Notes under the pieces: model-generated
What the model was told of the DNA's origin: nothing
Databases searched by the model: none
What the model saw: only the letters and a program-made list of their open reading frames with translations
Program-made: the position numbers and the translations under genes
In this document: piece after piece, positions 33,559 through 45,041 of the stretch
Layout: every line of letters starts with the position of its first letter
How positions within the stretch are numbered: position 1 is the first letter of the stretch
DNA from: Thelephora terrestris
Taxonomy: Eukaryota; Basidiomycota; Agaricomycetes; Thelephorales; Thelephoraceae
Direction: 5' to 3'
NCBI GenBank assembly: GCA_015956445.1
Contig: WIUZ02000002.1
Location: 992,001-1,056,000 of the forward strand
Length of the DNA: 64,000 nt

Positions 33559-36494
33559 CTACCTCCTTTTGGGAGGTGGAGAATCCTCGTGCTCGTTCCC
33601 TGCTTTCCTCTTCGACCCGAATCCGAACGCAACCTTCGTCCTACCGTCCAGACCATTCGAGAGTGGGGTCCCGGAACCACTTCCGCCATCTTTACTCTCG
33701 ACAACCGTCGACGAGATCCTGGCAAATCCAGGCCGCGGGGCTGGTGAAGCGTTTGCGGGCGTTGAAGATGACGAACCAGTTGGCGTGATACCATCTCCTC
33801 CAAGCATGTGTTGGGGTCCCACGGGGAGGGTAATGAATCCGTTGGAAGAGAGCTCTGAGTTTTGCAGTTGGGCGGCTTTCGCTTCCTTCTTCCTCTTCGC
33901 CTTTTCGGTCTTGCCCTTGGATAAGGGTTGGACGTCCAAGAATTCGGCAGCCTGGGGAACAGCACTAGTCACAGACGTTAGTTAAACAAGAATCATACGA
34001 GAATAACATGATGACCGTACCCTCTGTTCCCAACCGACAAGACAAAATGAGCTTGACCAGCCTTCTCTTGTCTCTTCTGGAACGCCTGATTCATGCTCAG
34101 CGGCGTATCTCCGCTGGCCATGGCCGCCTGTTTCTGCTCCTCCGCAATCTTCTTCAACCTCTTCTCCGTCTTCATCCTTCCCGACCCCTTTCCGTGGAAC
34201 TTGTGCGAAAGCGCCTTCCAAGCCTCCTTCGGGGTCAACTCCCGCCCAAACTCGTCGTGATACACGATATTGACGTCGGGCTTATAGTTCTTGAACAGCT
34301 CGAGATTAGCCCGGGCCTCTTGTTGGTCCCTCAACCGGTTCTCGTATTCTCTCTGCGACTGGTCTTTGTTTCCTCCCCTTGACTTCTGCCTCTCCAACTC
34401 CTTCTGTTCGACTTTCCGCCTCTGTTCCGCCAACCACATGTCCCGTTGCAACTGAATCTTTTCCCGTTCCGTGCTTTCTGCTGTAGGCGTGGCGAGGATA
34501 CCCTGGTGACGGAGAATATTCAGCGTAGCGGCCAGCCCGGAACTGTGCGTCTTCTCTCCGGAAGTACCAATCTCGAAGTCATCCCCTTCAATCTTTACAC
34601 CTGTCTCCCTTTCATGGGCCTCAGTTGCATTAATCACTTTTTCGATGGCTTCCAGCATCTCGTCGTCGTAATCTTCCTCCTTGACGGTGACTTCCCCGGC
34701 TTCGAGCTCAGCTAAGGCGACGTCGGCTTCCTCCACCTGCGCGTCATGATTGACTGTTGGGGGAGATGTGCGACGTGTAGCAGTGCCCTCCTCAGGTTCT
34801 TTCTTGACTGCCGAAGGGTCGTAGGCGATAGAACGAACGAACTCGGATGTGTCGTCAAAGGTGAGACCATCTTCGTCGTTGACAGCTGTTTGATCGTCGT
34901 CGACGTTCATTGATTGAGCCCTCTGCTCGGAAACTGTGGGAAAATCGCGATCAGAGGTAGGGTAGCCCGAAATCAACAAAGGGGATCTCACTCTTCTTCG
35001 CAACCTCCTCAGGAGATAGTTTCTGGGGTTTCCGAAGTTTCGCCTTCCTCGATCGAGCAAGAGCGGCTTGCAGGTCGTCGTCATCTACGAAATTGACGTC
35101 TAGGTCACGCGCTTGTGGGACAATCGGCTTCTCGTCTACCTGCATCTTTTCGTCGCCGTCTGCTGTGCCCGGGACATCATCCATAGAGGGTTCAATGACA
35201 CGCTTGTTGTTATGGCGCTTCTTCTTCTGTTGTATAGTATAAGCGGTGAGGTCGGATGGTGGACGAGAAAACTAACCTTTGGCTTCTTAAACCCAACTTC
35301 TCCTTCTTGAAGGTAGTCTGAGATTTCGATGTTTTCTACATGATATGAGTCAGAACAAGCGCTTCTCGATATCGGGTCGACGTACTGGCGTAGTCGACGG
35401 AGAGGAGCGACTTGTTTACGGAAACGATGGCGACCTCGTCTTGGTCTACAATCTTCTGATTCGACACCTTCATCGAACTTCCTATCCGGAACTCCTGGAG
35501 GATGGTGAGCAACGAAACCCACCACAGGTTGCATAAGGGGCCTACCGTGGACTTCTCCCCGTCGATTACGGTGTCGTACTTCGAAAGGACGCCGCGCCGA
35601 GTCCCAACCTTCCCTGGCTCAAACTCATCGTCATCATAACCGGTATAATCGCGCCGTTTGACTTTGAGCTCCTGGTTCTTTTTCCTTACATCTGCTTCCG
35701 CTATCTCGATGTTTTGCAGCTCATCCTCTAAATACCACAAGTCAGTGACCCTCCCACCTGGTGAAAATGGTGCGCACCTTCGTTATCGAGGATTCGACTG
35801 TCCTTCAAGGTCAAGATTCTGGCTTCACCCTCGTCCATCTCGGTAAAGTCATGGCTGACTTTGAGCCCTTCCAGATCTCCTGCAGCATGTAAATTCGTTA
35901 GCTAAGAGCTTCAGCAAGGTTGGAATTCACCCACTCTCATCGTACACGTCCTGGACGGAACTTAGTGTGGCCCCAGCTTGCCCCGACTTCTTTGCCTCGA
36001 GCCCCTTCCCCTTCTTCTTGCTCTTCTTCAGCCAAGCTTTCGTATTATCTATGTCGTTATCGGCGTCACCGAGCGTCCGACCCTTGAGTTTCGTGTTCAA
36101 CTCTCGCCTGTTTCTCACCCTGCGCGAACAGCATGTAAGATCAAACAGCTCCCAGAGCCACAGCTTGATAACGGGAACGGCATGGAAGAAAACATGATAG
36201 AAGTGTCCGTTGAGAAGCCGTGGAGCGGATAGTGTACTCACTTGGCTATTTGATCCTGGATCCTTCTGGAAGTTTAATAATACCACAAGTCAGTGGAGCG
36301 GTAAGGTAGACAAATGGGCAAACGTACTTCTCCTCCCGCTCTTGAGCCTCCTTCTCACGTTGTTTCGCATAGTTTTCCTCTGCTCGCTTCTCCGGTGAGT
36401 CTTCTGGGGATTTGTCGTCGGTCAACGGCTTGAGACCGAGCGCAATTCGTTGCTTGTTAATCTCTTCTAAGCTGGTACTCTCTTCGTGAGTCAT
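33559..36494 (-). CDS. SNU66: SART-1/SNU66 family, U4/U6.U5 tri-snRNP protein
   Basis: Ten exons, right to left: 36328-36494, 36242-36265 (24 nt), 35935-36119, 35778-35879, 35546-35727, 35386-35494, 35277-35335, 34992-35226, 34021-34933 and 33559-33964. They total 2382 nt, 793 residues. Hallmarks of SART-1: N-terminal EEINKQRIALGLKPL, LEGLKVSHDFTEMDEGEARILTLKD, KYDTVIDGE, the central DDTSEFVRSI, LNILRHQGIL, the NIVYHDEFGRELTPKEAWKALSHKFHGKGSGRMKTEKRLKKIAEE block and the terminal KVAFGFGSKRK. The protein joins the U4/U6.U5 tri-snRNP and is needed for spliceosome activation in the nucleus. It is a conserved single-copy gene and anchors this otherwise fluid region. Its start lies only 74 bp from the divergent gene at 36569. 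Confidence 0.95.
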
Positions 36495-36568
36495 GACGAA
36501 AATGAGCGAGAAGTGAAGAGAGGCACGGTGTGGGATAGTGGTGGTCGAGGAGGAAGTGCGGTTGACTC
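36495..36568. promoter_or_regulatory. Compact bidirectional promoter between SNU66 and the Gln-rich gene
   Basis: Only 74 bp separate the two start codons, which face apart. The stretch is G/A-rich on the plus strand (gtggtcgaggaggaagtgcgg) and has no TATA box, typical of housekeeping promoters. Both genes must share or overlap promoter elements here or inside each other's 5' coding DNA. Confidence 0.6.
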
Positions 36569-37407
36569 ATGGAACCCGATCACACTTCGTTTCCCGCCAC
36601 AGCGACCATGGCTCCGTGCAGACCAAGCCGGGATGTCAAACTAACGGTCCCAAGGTTCAACTCGAAAAAGGTTAGCCCAGAGCTGGCGAAGGAGATTGCA
36701 TCTGTTTCAAAGCGAGAGAGGACCAAGGTTGATGTGAAGCAGACGGTCGATCCGACGACCGCTCTTGCGTTGGCTATTGTATGTCCCCTTCCCCAATCTT
36801 CCTCCAAGGTTCCGACAACACGCCTAGGAAAGTGCGTCGGAGTGGAACTCTTTGCTTATGACGGCTCGCGCTGATCGCGGACCACAATGGGATATTGGGA
36901 CCCAGATGTAGGTTCCTGCCCACCCCCATAATCTCTCTCGCTCATGGAAGCTCAAACAGGTTCATGGTGGATAAAGGGTCTGACTTATACTACGACTCGA
37001 CGCCCTTGACTGGAAAGGAGTCGAAACCCGAGTCGTCCGACAAGGACATACAACTGAACCGCCCTGGACAGGTGCCACACACACCTCCGAAGCCTCTACC
37101 CCTTGACATGCGCGTACAACACCCCCACGCCTACCAACAGCAACTTGGACAGATGCACGGGCAAATGCAGTCACCCAATCCCAATATGCCACAGCATCAC
37201 CCTGGCATGATGGGTGGCTTCCCAGGAGGATCGCCGTATGGCGTACAACAACATGTTCCTCCGGATCAATTCTATGGAGGCGGCTCCCCGATGCACATGC
37301 GGCCGCAGCAGATGGGTGGCGTACCCCAGGACCATACTATGTCACCCGACATCAGACGGAGAGTAACAAGGGCGATGTCAGACGATTACCAGATGCATGG
37401 CATGTAG
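36569..37407 (+). CDS. Gln/Met/Pro-rich protein of unknown function
   Basis: Exons 36569-36778, 36828-36907 and 36960-37407 total 738 nt (245 residues). Residues 1-70 are basic with a KLTVPRFNSKKVSPELAKEIASVSKRERTKVDV stretch and a helix DPTTALALAIESASEWNSLL. After about residue 100 the protein is low in complexity: HPHAYQQQLGQMHGQMQ, GMMGGFPGGSPYG, and an SPDIRRRVTRAMSDDYQMHGM tail. Composition suggests a nuclear co-regulator with a disordered tail, but I recognise no named domain. The third-exon end was duplicated to 41137-41420, where it lies without its 5' exons. A shared promoter with SNU66 is implied by the 74 bp spacing. Confidence 0.78.
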
Positions 37408-38109
37408 GATTCTTTCATTTTTTTCCTGTATTCTGTGATGTTGTGGAATATTCGAGTTGCCTTATTCCTTCTTCTACCCGCACGTGTGCAACTTATGTTG
37501 CCCGAGTACTGCTCAGGACTGATTTCTATTGGTTTTTGGTCGACGAGCCCGCGATGGTGCGCTAGGATATCCACAACCAACTGGTCAGTTGTGAAATCCA
37601 CTACTGCGTCATCACTCTGTTGCCCAACACCGTGCCCATGTGGCTCTCTACGACATACCAGAATTTGCGGGGGATTTTTCATTCTCTCCGAGAGTAGGAC
37701 CTCGAAGCCAACCAAGTTCGGAGCTTCGATGGCGCTGTGCAACCTGTAAAAGACAAGCGGCCACGGTTACGAATGCTAAAGCTGGAACGTTCGAGAGACA
37801 ACGCGTTTTAAGCTTCAAGATTTCCAGCTGAGGCGCATGATTTGACACCGGGGCAAACGTCCCCCCGCCGGGCCGGCCAGACCACTGCAAGTCTCGCAAA
37901 AGTTTAGTTTAGATTGAAAACTGTCTCCGCAAAAGTAACCATTCTCAAGATTATAACGCATTCATCACAAGCGGAGTCGTAGGTAAATCTCATTCCGCTT
38001 ACGATCGAATTTACCGGAGCGTAGTTGGGAACACGGAACCAAGCTTCCACCCCTCCACACGTCATGAGGCCGCCCAAATGAGTGCATGAACGCTCAAATG
38101 AACAAACAG
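37408..38109. other. Spacer between Gln-rich gene and RNase A, part of a duplicated block
   Basis: 37408-37500 is matched at 41290-41405 and about 37750-38109 is matched at 47950-48279 downstream of RNase C. Together they show that the locus Gln-rich 3' end - spacer - RNase exists twice, with Plavaka element 3 lying in the second copy's spacer. No gene is supported. Confidence 0.65.
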
Positions 38110-38649
38110 CTAACTCGCGCATTGCAAAAATTTGTTGCCCGAAGCACCGGTATGGGTAATGCAGCCGCAGAAACCCCCAGAGTTGCTGACGGAGAAGGGG
38201 TCATCAGCGATACCGCGGCAAGAGCGAGCAGGGATCACGTACTCGAACACGACGCGATCTGGACCAGGGCTGGTCGATCCGTCAAAAGGAGCACCGCTCG
38301 CGAGGATGGGAAACTCGTAAAAAGTAGATCCGCCACATGAGAACGTGAAGCCCTCGTAGTTGTTGTACTGATGAGGATATCTAGAAGAGAGTACATGAGA
38401 GGCCGTGAAACTTGGCATGGTGAGTAACGTACCCGCGATATGGTCCAGATCCTGCCTGGTCGATAGCGTCCTGGGTGTCAGAACCAGCGTAGGAGCGACT
38501 GGCACATGTGCAGGTTCCTGAGAATCCAGTGTTAGCCACGTGAACCGACAGAGAGAGTGCACATCAAGCTCACCGCTACGTTTGTGGTGGGCGGCGCCGT
38601 TCACAGAAGCAATGGCAAGGGTCAAGAGAGCGATGAGTCTGAATTGCAT
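38110..38649 (-). CDS. Secreted guanyl-specific ribonuclease, RNase T1/F1 family (copy A)
   Basis: Three exons, right to left 38574-38649, 38433-38517 and 38110-38380, sum to 432 nt (143 residues). A signal peptide ([19 protein letters not shown]) is followed by the N1/T1 fold: [35 protein letters not shown] and [10 protein letters not shown]. The catalytic set of RNase T1 (Tyr38, His40, Glu58, Arg77, His92) corresponds to Tyr55, His57, Glu76, Arg96 and His130, all present. The loop between Arg96 and His130 is longer than usual and adds cysteines. The enzyme would cut single-stranded RNA 3' of guanosine outside the cell. Introns sit at the same codons in copies B and C. Confidence 0.9.
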   Translation of the reverse strand: MQFRLIALLTLAIASVNGAAHHKRSGELDVHSLCRFTWLTLDSQEPAHVPVAPTLVLTPRTLSTRQDLDHIAGTLLTMPSFTASHVLSSRYPHQYNNYEGFTFSCGGSTFYEFPILASGAPFDGSTSPGPDRVVFEYVIPARSCRGIADDPFSVSNSGGFCGCITHTGASGNKFLQCAS

Positions 38650-39720
38650 GATGCTCGTGAGGGTTGGGATGGCAATGTGGAGGAAGGCGACGCCAGGTTT
38701 TTGTGGCCCCGGGACCTCTCTTGTAGAAAACTAGCCACAGTTTTCGCAGAATATGCTAGCCATATGCTATTACGGCGTACATAGCGGAGATGGCCGTTTC
38801 CGCTCATCGGGGCTCGAGGTTGTGGCGAGGCCAAGCTCAACCGGTGCGAATATGACCCACAGACCATCTTGCTGATCCAGGGTTTCGAGCGGCATCTGCA
38901 GCGCTATTGTTGCCTTGCTGTTAGTGAGGCTGAAGCTGGCTGAAGGCTGTGGATATCCCACTTATCCGTGGGTGGCGGAAGACAAGTCGGTGCGTCGGCG
39001 ATCTCCGAATGAAGCAAGGCTACCGGCGCCGTGGGAATTCTGAATGTCTCCTGCCTCACCTAGTCTCACGCACGTGTAGAGGAGGACCATCTCATGAAGC
39101 GTCTTTTACACAAAAACTCGGGGCGGTAGTAGGGGTTGCTGCTTAGCTGCTGCTTTAGCTAGCTAGCATGCGGCCCCTCTACTAAAGTAGGCGCCCTAGA
39201 TGTGGGCTGTGCTAAATCGAAGCCGAGTTTCTAGTCACCGGTCCCAAATTTTCCAATTGAGCCAAGTCTCCCATTCCTACCTCATGTCAATCGCGACAGC
39301 TGGAAACCTTGTAAAGGCGTCTTGCCGGTCAGATCTCAGGCCAGCAAGACGCTTGGCGGTGTCCCTGTTCTACGGTACAGCCTAAAATGTATTTCTTACT
39401 TTAGAGTAGTTCTGGGGCACCCAACGAGGCCGACCGGGAAGCACTTTCAATGAACTGTGCAATCGTTCTCCCTGAACTCCGGGCTACCCACTGTGTTATT
39501 TTGTGGTCGATTCCACCAAACCCGACCGCAAAAAGACGACGACTGAGCGAGAAACGCTCCATTCTTCGTCGCGTCGCCAGCTCACGTGCCGGGCGGGTTG
39601 ATGGGGTTGACTGCACGGCGCAACTTCCTTTTTGCGAACGCGCAGCTTTCCCCGCTCGCTTTGGGTCTGGCTTGACCTGCTTTCGCTCACGATAGTAGGC
39701 CGCGTGGGTCAGCGGGACCT
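38650..39720. repeat. 5' flank of RNase A with decayed spacer of the duplicated cassette
   Basis: 38740-39110 matches the 5' flanks of RNase B (40830-41130) and C (48930-49290). 39220-39720 matches the spacer at 49310-49750 and 52311-52740 that precedes the tandem TM-protein genes, but no TM gene follows here. At 38722-38727 the position of the TATA box of copies B and C reads TACAAG. Copy A therefore looks like a cassette that lost its TM-gene half. Confidence 0.65.
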
Positions 39721-40087
39721 TGCGAAAGTGGACCCCCCGGCAACCGCGAGGCTATATCTTTTGGGTGGATCCGTCGCGTTCTTGGGGCGCTGTGCGTCGT
39801 ACAAGTCGACGAGGTCGAGATCAGAATAATTATAAAAATTATAAAAATTATGATCGAAAAGTGCCCGCGCCAACGTTATTGAAAACCGCAATAAGACCGA
39901 AAACGGTCTCCGCAACAGTGACTATTCTCAGGATTACAGTATAACATCAAAAGCCCAGTCGTAGGTAAATCTCCTTTCACTTACGAGATCGAGTTTGACG
40001 CAGCGCAGTCGAGAACACGGGACAAGCTTCCACCCCTCCACACGTCGTTATCAAGGCCGTGCATGATCGCCCAAATAAAACAACCAA
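39721..40087. other. Spacer between cassette remnant and RNase B
   Basis: From about 39900 this matches the 3' flank of RNase A and C. 39821-39860 is a short A/T-rich direct repeat (ataattataaaaattataaaa). No gene supported. Confidence 0.45.
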
Positions 40088-40629
40088 TCAACTCGTGCAT
40101 TGCAAAAATTTGCCGCCCGAAGCACCGGTATGGGTAATGCAGCCGCAGAAATCCCCAGAGTTGCTGGCGGAGAAGAGATCGTGAGCGGTATCGCGGCAAG
40201 AGCGAGCAGGGATCACGTACTCCCACACGACGCGATCTGGACCAGGGCTGGTTGATCCGTTAAAAAGAGCACCGCTCGCGAGGATCGGAAACTCGGCAAA
40301 AGCAGTTCCGCTGCATGAGAACGTGAAGCCCTCATGGTTCTTGAACTGATGAGGAAATCTAGAAGAGAGTAGGTGAGAGGCCATGGAACGTGGCGTGGTG
40401 GGTAACGTACCCGGCAAAGGGTCCAGATCCTGCCTTGGTGATAGCGTCCTGGGTGGCGGAAGCGGTATAGGATTGACTGGCACATGTGCAGGTTCCTGAG
40501 AATCCAGTGTTACAGCCACGCGAACAGACAAAGAGAATGCACATCAAGCTCACTGCTACGTTTGTGGTGAGCGGCACCGTTGACGGAAGCAATGGCAAGG
40601 GTCAAGAGAGCGATGAGCCTGAATTGCAT
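40088..40629 (-). CDS. Secreted guanyl-specific ribonuclease, RNase T1/F1 family (copy B)
   Basis: Exons 40554-40629, 40411-40495 and 40088-40358, the same lengths (76, 85, 271 nt) as copies A and C, give 143 residues. The signal peptide is nearly the same as in A. The RNase T1 blocks ([53 protein letters not shown]) are present, with the most divergence among the three copies in the first active-site segment. The 5' flank has a TATAAG box 70-76 bp before the ATG and, just beyond it, an expanded 23-bp repeat. The upstream flank runs straight into a duplicated piece of the Gln-rich gene at 41137. Confidence 0.86.
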
Positions 40630-40699
40630 GATGCCCGTGAGGATTGGGATGGGAGTGCGGAGGAAGGCGATGCCAGGCTTCTGTGGCCCTGGGGTCTCC

Positions 40700-40705
40700 C
40701 TTATA
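40700..40705 (-). promoter_or_regulatory. TATA box of RNase B
   Basis: TATAAG on the minus strand about 71 bp before the start codon, at the same place as in copy C and within a conserved block. The context supports a real core promoter. Confidence 0.6.
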
Positions 40706-40796
40706 GAACTCCAGCGACAGTTCTTGCAGAACTCCAGCGACAGTTCTTGCAGAACACCAGTGACAGCTCTCGCAGAACACCAGCGACGGGTCTTGC
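40705..40796. repeat. 23-bp minisatellite in the RNase B promoter
   Basis: Four units of agaactccagcgacagttct-tgc, the first two identical and the next two with a few changes, followed by a partial fifth. Copies A and C have only one related unit at this place. Each junction creates AGTTCTTGCAGAACT, a 6-bp inverted repeat around TGC, so the array multiplies a possible dimeric factor site directly upstream of the TATA box. Confidence 0.8.
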
Positions 40797-41136
40797 AGAA
40801 CACCGGTTCCCGCAGGATAGACTAGCCATATGCTATTACGGCGTACATGGCGGAGATGGCCGTTCCCGCTCATCGGGGCTCTTGGCGGAGGCCAAGCTCG
40901 ACTGGTGTAAATTCTGCAGCTCTATTGTTTAATCGCCGTTACATAGTGAGGCTGAAGCTGGCTGAAGGCCGAGGAGACTTGTCGTGGGGGGCGGAAGACA
41001 AGCTTCGGTGCGTCGAGTCGGGGATCTCCGAATGAAGCAGTCGCTGCTCCGCTCTTTCCAGTCGACCACCAGCCTCCAGGCAACGGACCACTAAACCACG
41101 GCGCCAATCTTATCGTGCGAATTCTGAACGTTGCAG
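40797..41136. repeat. 5' flank of RNase B
   Basis: Matches flanks of copies A and C up to gaacgttgcag at about 41136, where the match to them stops and the match to the Gln-rich gene starts. No gene supported. Confidence 0.6.
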
Positions 41137-41420
41137 GGTGTTCCTCCGGATCAATTCTATGGAGGCGGCTCACCGATGCACATGCGGCCGCAGCAGATGA
41201 GCGGTGCACCCTAGGGCCATGCCATGTCACCCGACGTCAGACGGAGAGTAACAAGGGAGATGTCAGACGATTACCAGATGCATGGAATGTAGGCTTTCTT
41301 ATATTCTCTTGTACTCTGTAATTTTGTGGAATCTTTGACTCACTGCCTATTCTTCCTTTTGCCCATACGCGCGTGTGCAACTTATGTTGCCTAAGTACCG
41401 CTCCCAAGCAACTTTGATTG
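41137..41420 (+). pseudogene. Duplicated 3' end of the Gln-rich gene
   Basis: Starts at a gttcctccggatcaattcta junction and follows the parent (from about 37255) through the end of exon 3 and about 100 bp of 3' flank. No 5' exons or promoter are present and the frame carries a stop, so it is a non-coding fragment. It marks the left edge of the second copy of the Gln-rich end - RNase block. Confidence 0.85.
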
Positions 41421-41863
41421 GAGCCATTGGTAATCCTCGAATCATCCGTTATTTTTTACGACCGCTCGGAGAGGGAGGGAATCTTGTTCAACTAGTAAGT
41501 GCAAATTCCAAAGGCTCCTCAGAATCAACCCGCCGAGACCCGCAAGACATTTCCCATCCTTTCAATTGCAAGGAGAGCATCCCAAGAGCTCGGCGAATCC
41601 GCAAGAAACGCTTCGCGGTCCCGTAGTATGCAAGTCTGATTATTTTTTTTCCTGGATGGAACCTCGGGTAGTGCAGAGCATAGATCGATGTCAAAAACAT
41701 TGATTGCATCAGCAAAGTGGTCGATCGCTTGTTTCTGCTTATTTTCCTTATGGTCACTTATTTTGTCTTGTATTTCTCACGAATATCGTTATCATTATCA
41801 CGAGCAAATGGTGTGAAAATAAGAGGAAAAACAAGCAAGAATCAAGAACATTGCATATGACAC

Positions 41864-44800
41864 CTAAAATACTGTCTCGAAGGCATGATAATCGATATAC
41901 TTGTTCACATAGAAAGCTGTAAAGACATCGAGCGTGTGGCTGAAGTTTATTTCTCTCGGAACAGTGGCGTCACCCCTGAACACTGGGAGAAGGTGCGCGG
42001 CACGTACCATAGAGTCAACATGAACAACAGACATGATCCGATATCTGTTTTGGTCGAGATCGGGCTCGACAATCCACATCCCACTGTCAGGGTCGGGGTC
42101 GTCGAAGGACTTGGAGAACTCATGGATGAGCGCGCACGAAAATACCTCATCCCCGGCTTCGAACGAGAATAGCAAATGAACTCTTGCGATGTTCAAACCT
42201 CGCATCCCTGGGACTTCCGATCCGGTGTTCAGGACAACGCAGTCCCGCCGGTGGGCGACAACACCACCGGTTTGCCATCGTGGTGTGCACCGAATGGTTT
42301 CGCGGTACAGGCCGCCAGGACCAGAGGGATTGCTTGGTGCGCAGAAGGTTGCAGTTGCCGAGTGGAAGACAGAGATCTTCTCGATATGTTCGGTTGTTGG
42401 ACAGAGGTGAAGGGGAGGGGGTCCGGTGAACGTTGGGTTTTTTTCATAAAAGAGGAAGCGCTGAACGAGTTCGTTGAGGTTTGACTGGCCGATGTGTTCT
42501 CCAAGCGCCTGGAATGAGGTACAAGGGTACCTCGTGGCTGGGTTGAAGGGTCAGTAAAAGTTCTCACTCGGTTGTAGAAAAATTGGCCCAAACCTTTCTT
42601 GTGCGCGAGGATGACCTCGCTGAATATCGAAGGCCCGTCCACAGGACCAGGAGATCCATCATCTTCATTGTCAACGTGGTCAAGATCGAGGTCACTACCA
42701 GCTTCCCCATTGCCATCCGGGCCGCTAAATTCATCCTCGTCGTCCGAATCACTGACGGACTCGGCATCAACAGTTTGGCGCAACTTTTGAAGGGCGTCAC
42801 CCAAACAGGTTCCTCGTAGCATCCCCCGGGATGAAAAGTCGGCGTGTGCTGCAGCCAACTTGTCATTCCGGGTGTTGATTGTGAGCATCTGTTTCAGCGC
42901 TTCGTAACGATTCGATCGTCGCCATGGCTTTTTGACAGCTGTGATATGTTTTGACTCGGTTATCGAAGAGCAAAGCCCATTTGGGGCCCCAAAGTTCTCG
43001 ATATTGCGGCGATAGTGTTTCAGGGAATGTTGGCGAGGGAGTGAAAAGCCATCTGGCCGCACACCGCTGACCCGAAATATTTCACGGTAGTGGTGGAACC
43101 GTTCAAGGGCAGTGCCAAGAGCGTCGAGGGAGTCTTCAGTGAGAACATTCTGGCGAGCAAGATAGCAGAAGTCGAGGAATGTGTTGAAGGTCTTGATTAT
43201 ATCGGGGGGAACGTAACCTTCAAGCGCATTCACGAAGACCTTCATCAGTGCCTTCGAATCATTTCCGGTCCACTGTTTGAAATTGCGTCCTTGTTTAAAC
43301 CTTCGGAGCCCAGGGAATAACGGTGCCAAGGCAATACTGTAAAGGTTTAGAGTGTGTTGAACTAAATCTGAAAATTGACATACCGGCGATCAATTTCGTC
43401 AAGGATATTCTCAGCCTTCGAAGGTCGATGTACCCGTTTCAGGTAGTCCTCAACCCACTGAACGAGGTGGTCCTTGAATGTGCCTTTGATGGCCTGATGG
43501 AGGAGGTCGGAGGTAAGTAGTTCGTAAATGTCCGCCCGTGGGAACTTCATCGTGAAAGGCTGCAATGGATGAGAGCTATGTCAAAAACATGAACATAGTG
43601 GTGGCATACCCGAAAATCTGGGACAATCCCATGATTGTACCATAGCGAGTCTGGATCCTCACTCTCGAGAAGGGCCAGTGTTCGTTCTCGTGTGCGGAGG
43701 TTCGCATTGGGGTTATCGAGATCATTGGGCTCAGCGTCACACCTAACAAATCAGTTGGTGACTGTGTGCTAAGTGTTGACCTGTGCTCACGTTACGCACC
43801 AGTTGTACACCGTTCCTGCTGTGGCCGACTGCTCTGGGTAGTCGGCGATATACGGACCAAGGCCATAGATTGCCCGTCGAAAGTGGTGGTCAGAACAACG
43901 GATGACGTCCCAGTCAGACATGAACGGCTCGAGGGTCATGTTAATAGCTGTCAGAGATCCATGGAATATCCGACGACGAAAGTCTCGAAAGGTCTCATTG
44001 TCGGTGTCCTTTCGAGCACCTGTTAACACGTGAGACCCTGTACCTCAAGAAGAGTGGGGTATTTACCCTTTGGGATGGGTAAAAACCCAATCAAGACAAG
44101 TGCGTCCTTATGGGCACGGCGGAGATGGTTGTGGACGTTCCCAACTGAGAGGTACACTGGGTGGTACTCGTTCTGTCCGGTTGCCACGGAGACGGTAGTC
44201 TTGTCACTGCCAAGTATAACAGGAATGAAGATCGCGCCATGGGTGTCCCGATCGACAGAAATAAGGTCCTTTCGGGATAGGATTAGCGACCGCTGACATT
44301 TCTGGAAAAAGGTACGTACACATTGCTTCCATGCCCAATTTGCGGACATGAAATCGCAGTACCGCCGCTTGCCGTTCAAGTCAAACTCACGGTATGGCAC
44401 ATAGTCTATGCCATCAACCAAGTCGGGGTTGGAAAAGATGGCGTGGATAACCTTCCTAGGATCTCGATACCAGACCTGATAATCAGTGGTCATCCACTCA
44501 GGCGTGGGCCCATCTTCTGGACGGAGGCCGTTATACCGGGCAGTGTACGACTGCCAAGGTACGTGGCCAAGTTTGATGGCGTCGATCGTGGAGTGAAGGT
44601 TGTGGTGGTCGGTTATTGGCGCGGAGTCGTTGTGAGGAACTAATGTGGCAGCCCAGATGTCAAGGATCCTATCAATAGTATCATTCGATAGTGCCGCTGT
44701 AGTGTAGAATATCTCTGCAAGCTCGAATCCGGCACGCGATGTGAAAGGTGACCAATCGTCATCTGGCTTTGAGGGTGGGGGGGTGGGTGGTGTTCCGGGT

Positions 44801-45041
44801 GGGAGAAATTCTCCATCTCGACGACAGGGTCTCCCTTGCGGAGTTCAGGAGAGGTTGAATCGAACAAGAAACATGACATACCATCAAGCCGAGGGTGGTA
44901 GGTACGACGAAAGTTGTTGTGAGACTTTCCAACACACGGATGTCGGTTGTGGGTCGAAGAGTGCTTTGTAAGTCCGCCACGAGACTTGCAGACCTTTCCG
45001 CACCCCTCACAGATCCAGAAGACGGCTGGGGTAGCCGCCAT
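41864..45041 (-). CDS. Plavaka-type transposase (element 3), apparently near-complete
   Basis: From ATG 45041: a zinc knuckle WICEGCGKVCKSRGGLTKHSSTHNRHPC, a Pro-rich linker, RAGFELAEIFYTTAALS, WMTTDYQVWYRDPRKVIHAIFSNPDL, IFIPVILGSDKTTVSVATGQNEYHPVYLSVGNV, a block with FPRADIYELLTSDLLHQAIKGTFKDHLVQWVEDYL, FPGLRRFKQGRNFKQWTGNDSKALMKVF, PRQHSLKHYRRNIENFGAPNGLCSSITESKHI, an acidic stretch and the C-terminal RVHLLFSFE / AAHLLPVFRGD block. Long coding blocks are 44023-44493, 43362-43565, 42566-43329 and 42180-42540, joined by short introns not all fixed here. The DDE-type core order matches elements 1 and 2. I saw no clear break, so this copy may be intact, but exon joints need confirming. Confidence 0.82.
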
